5,448 nucleotides of DNA, from the NCBI GenBank assembly GCA_030608925.1, contig JAUWDF010000068.1, positions 1-5,448 on the forward strand. Reading direction: 5' to 3'. A program made the position numbers and the translations under genes. Below the pieces are notes generated by a model, which was not told the DNA's origin, made no database searches, and worked only from the letters and a program-made list of their open reading frames with translations. The stretch comes from Candidatus Bathyarchaeota archaeon (GTDB lineage: Archaea; Thermoproteota; Bathyarchaeia; Bathyarchaeales; SOJC01). Numbering within the stretch: position 1 is the first letter of the stretch; each line of letters begins with the position of its first letter. Positions 5,148 through 5,448 of the stretch are shown one piece after another.

Positions 5148-5192
5148 CAGGCGAAACTGACAAAGAAATGTTGACTCTTTGAATTGTGTTAA

Positions 5193-5448
5193 CTATTTCA
5201 TTGGTTGTCTTATGATAGTTTTCAATCTCTCAGGTTTGGATCTGCGGGGATCACTTACATAGATCTCGTGATGTCTACCTCTCAATTCGTAACCTTTTTT
5301 CTTGATGAAGGCGTGAAGTTTCTCGATTGTCGGTCCTTCAGCGGAATACGGGCCTATGTGCATTATTTGAGCTGACAAACCTTCCAGAAAACATTCAAAT
5401 CTCATCTTTGAAAGCGCAGGAAGATTCTTCTTTTTCCCAACTTGTTCA
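5193..5448 (-). CDS. GyrI-like small-molecule-binding domain protein, C-terminal part (start beyond right edge)
   Basis: The last 84 codons of a leftward gene are visible, and the frame stays open to the window edge. An apparent ATG start at 5405 is therefore only an internal Met: the preceding codons read EQVGKKKNLPALSK and continue the family's sequence. The visible part holds the conserved end of the GyrI-like domain (PF06445): MRFECFLEGLSAQIMHIGPY, then EGPTIEKLHAFIKKKGYEL, HHEIYVSDPRR and the closing LKTIIRQPMK. Whole proteins of this kind are usually about 200 residues, so well over half of the gene is missing here. The fold binds small hydrophobic or cationic molecules, and some relatives hydrolyse cyclopropane-containing toxins. 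Which applies here is unknown. It converges with the winged-helix gene, 84 bp apart. Confidence 0.85.
   Translation of the reverse strand, partial: EQVGKKKNLPALSKMRFECFLEGLSAQIMHIGPYSAEGPTIEKLHAFIKKKGYELRGRHHEIYVSDPRRSKPERLKTIIRQPMK

Overview
The window looks archaeal. Several starts are preceded by TATA-box (and in one case BRE-like) elements, T-runs follow some genes, and the gene families are ones common in archaeal genomes: an HTH_45-type winged helix, a DUF3795 cysteine-rich protein, a DUF3096 small membrane protein, a GyrI-like protein, and a secreted NosD-type beta-helix protein with a dockerin-like tail. The base composition is moderately AT-rich. Three genes use GTG or TTG starts. 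The lineage cannot be fixed from the sequence. The rhodanese / beta-helix / dockerin-like architecture would suit a Bathyarchaeia-, Asgard- or Thermoplasmata-like organism, but that is inference.

Layout. The left third (1-976) is read leftward: a two-helix membrane protein (773-976), a full GNAT acetyltransferase (188-718), and the first 23 codons of what looks like a second GNAT gene running off the left edge (1-69). A 250 bp divergent intergenic region (977-1226) carries a promoter in each direction. Rightward from there come a DUF3795 zinc-finger-like protein (1227-1703, TTG start), a cytoplasmic serine hydrolase of the beta-lactamase/penicillin-binding fold (1794-2801, TTG start), and a 470-residue secreted rhodanese / beta-helix / dockerin-like protein (2878-4290). 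This last gene converges on a leftward DUF3096 membrane protein (4437-4631). A 213 bp divergent region with three short perfect palindromes then leads to a rightward winged-helix regulator (4845-5108). That gene ends at a C5T8 terminator facing a leftward GyrI-like gene, whose start lies beyond the right edge (5193-5448).

How the genes fit together. I see no convincing operon-scale pathway, defence system, mobile element, CRISPR array or RNA gene. Most genes have their own promoter, so they are probably separate transcription units. Possible exceptions are the 54 bp-spaced leftward pair (773-976 and 188-718) and the rightward pair 1227-1703 / 1794-2801. The most unusual item is the exported rhodanese fused to a beta-helix and a dockerin-like module. 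Next is the palindrome cluster in front of the winged-helix gene, which could be an autoregulatory operator. I do not find evidence of a previously undescribed multi-gene system here.
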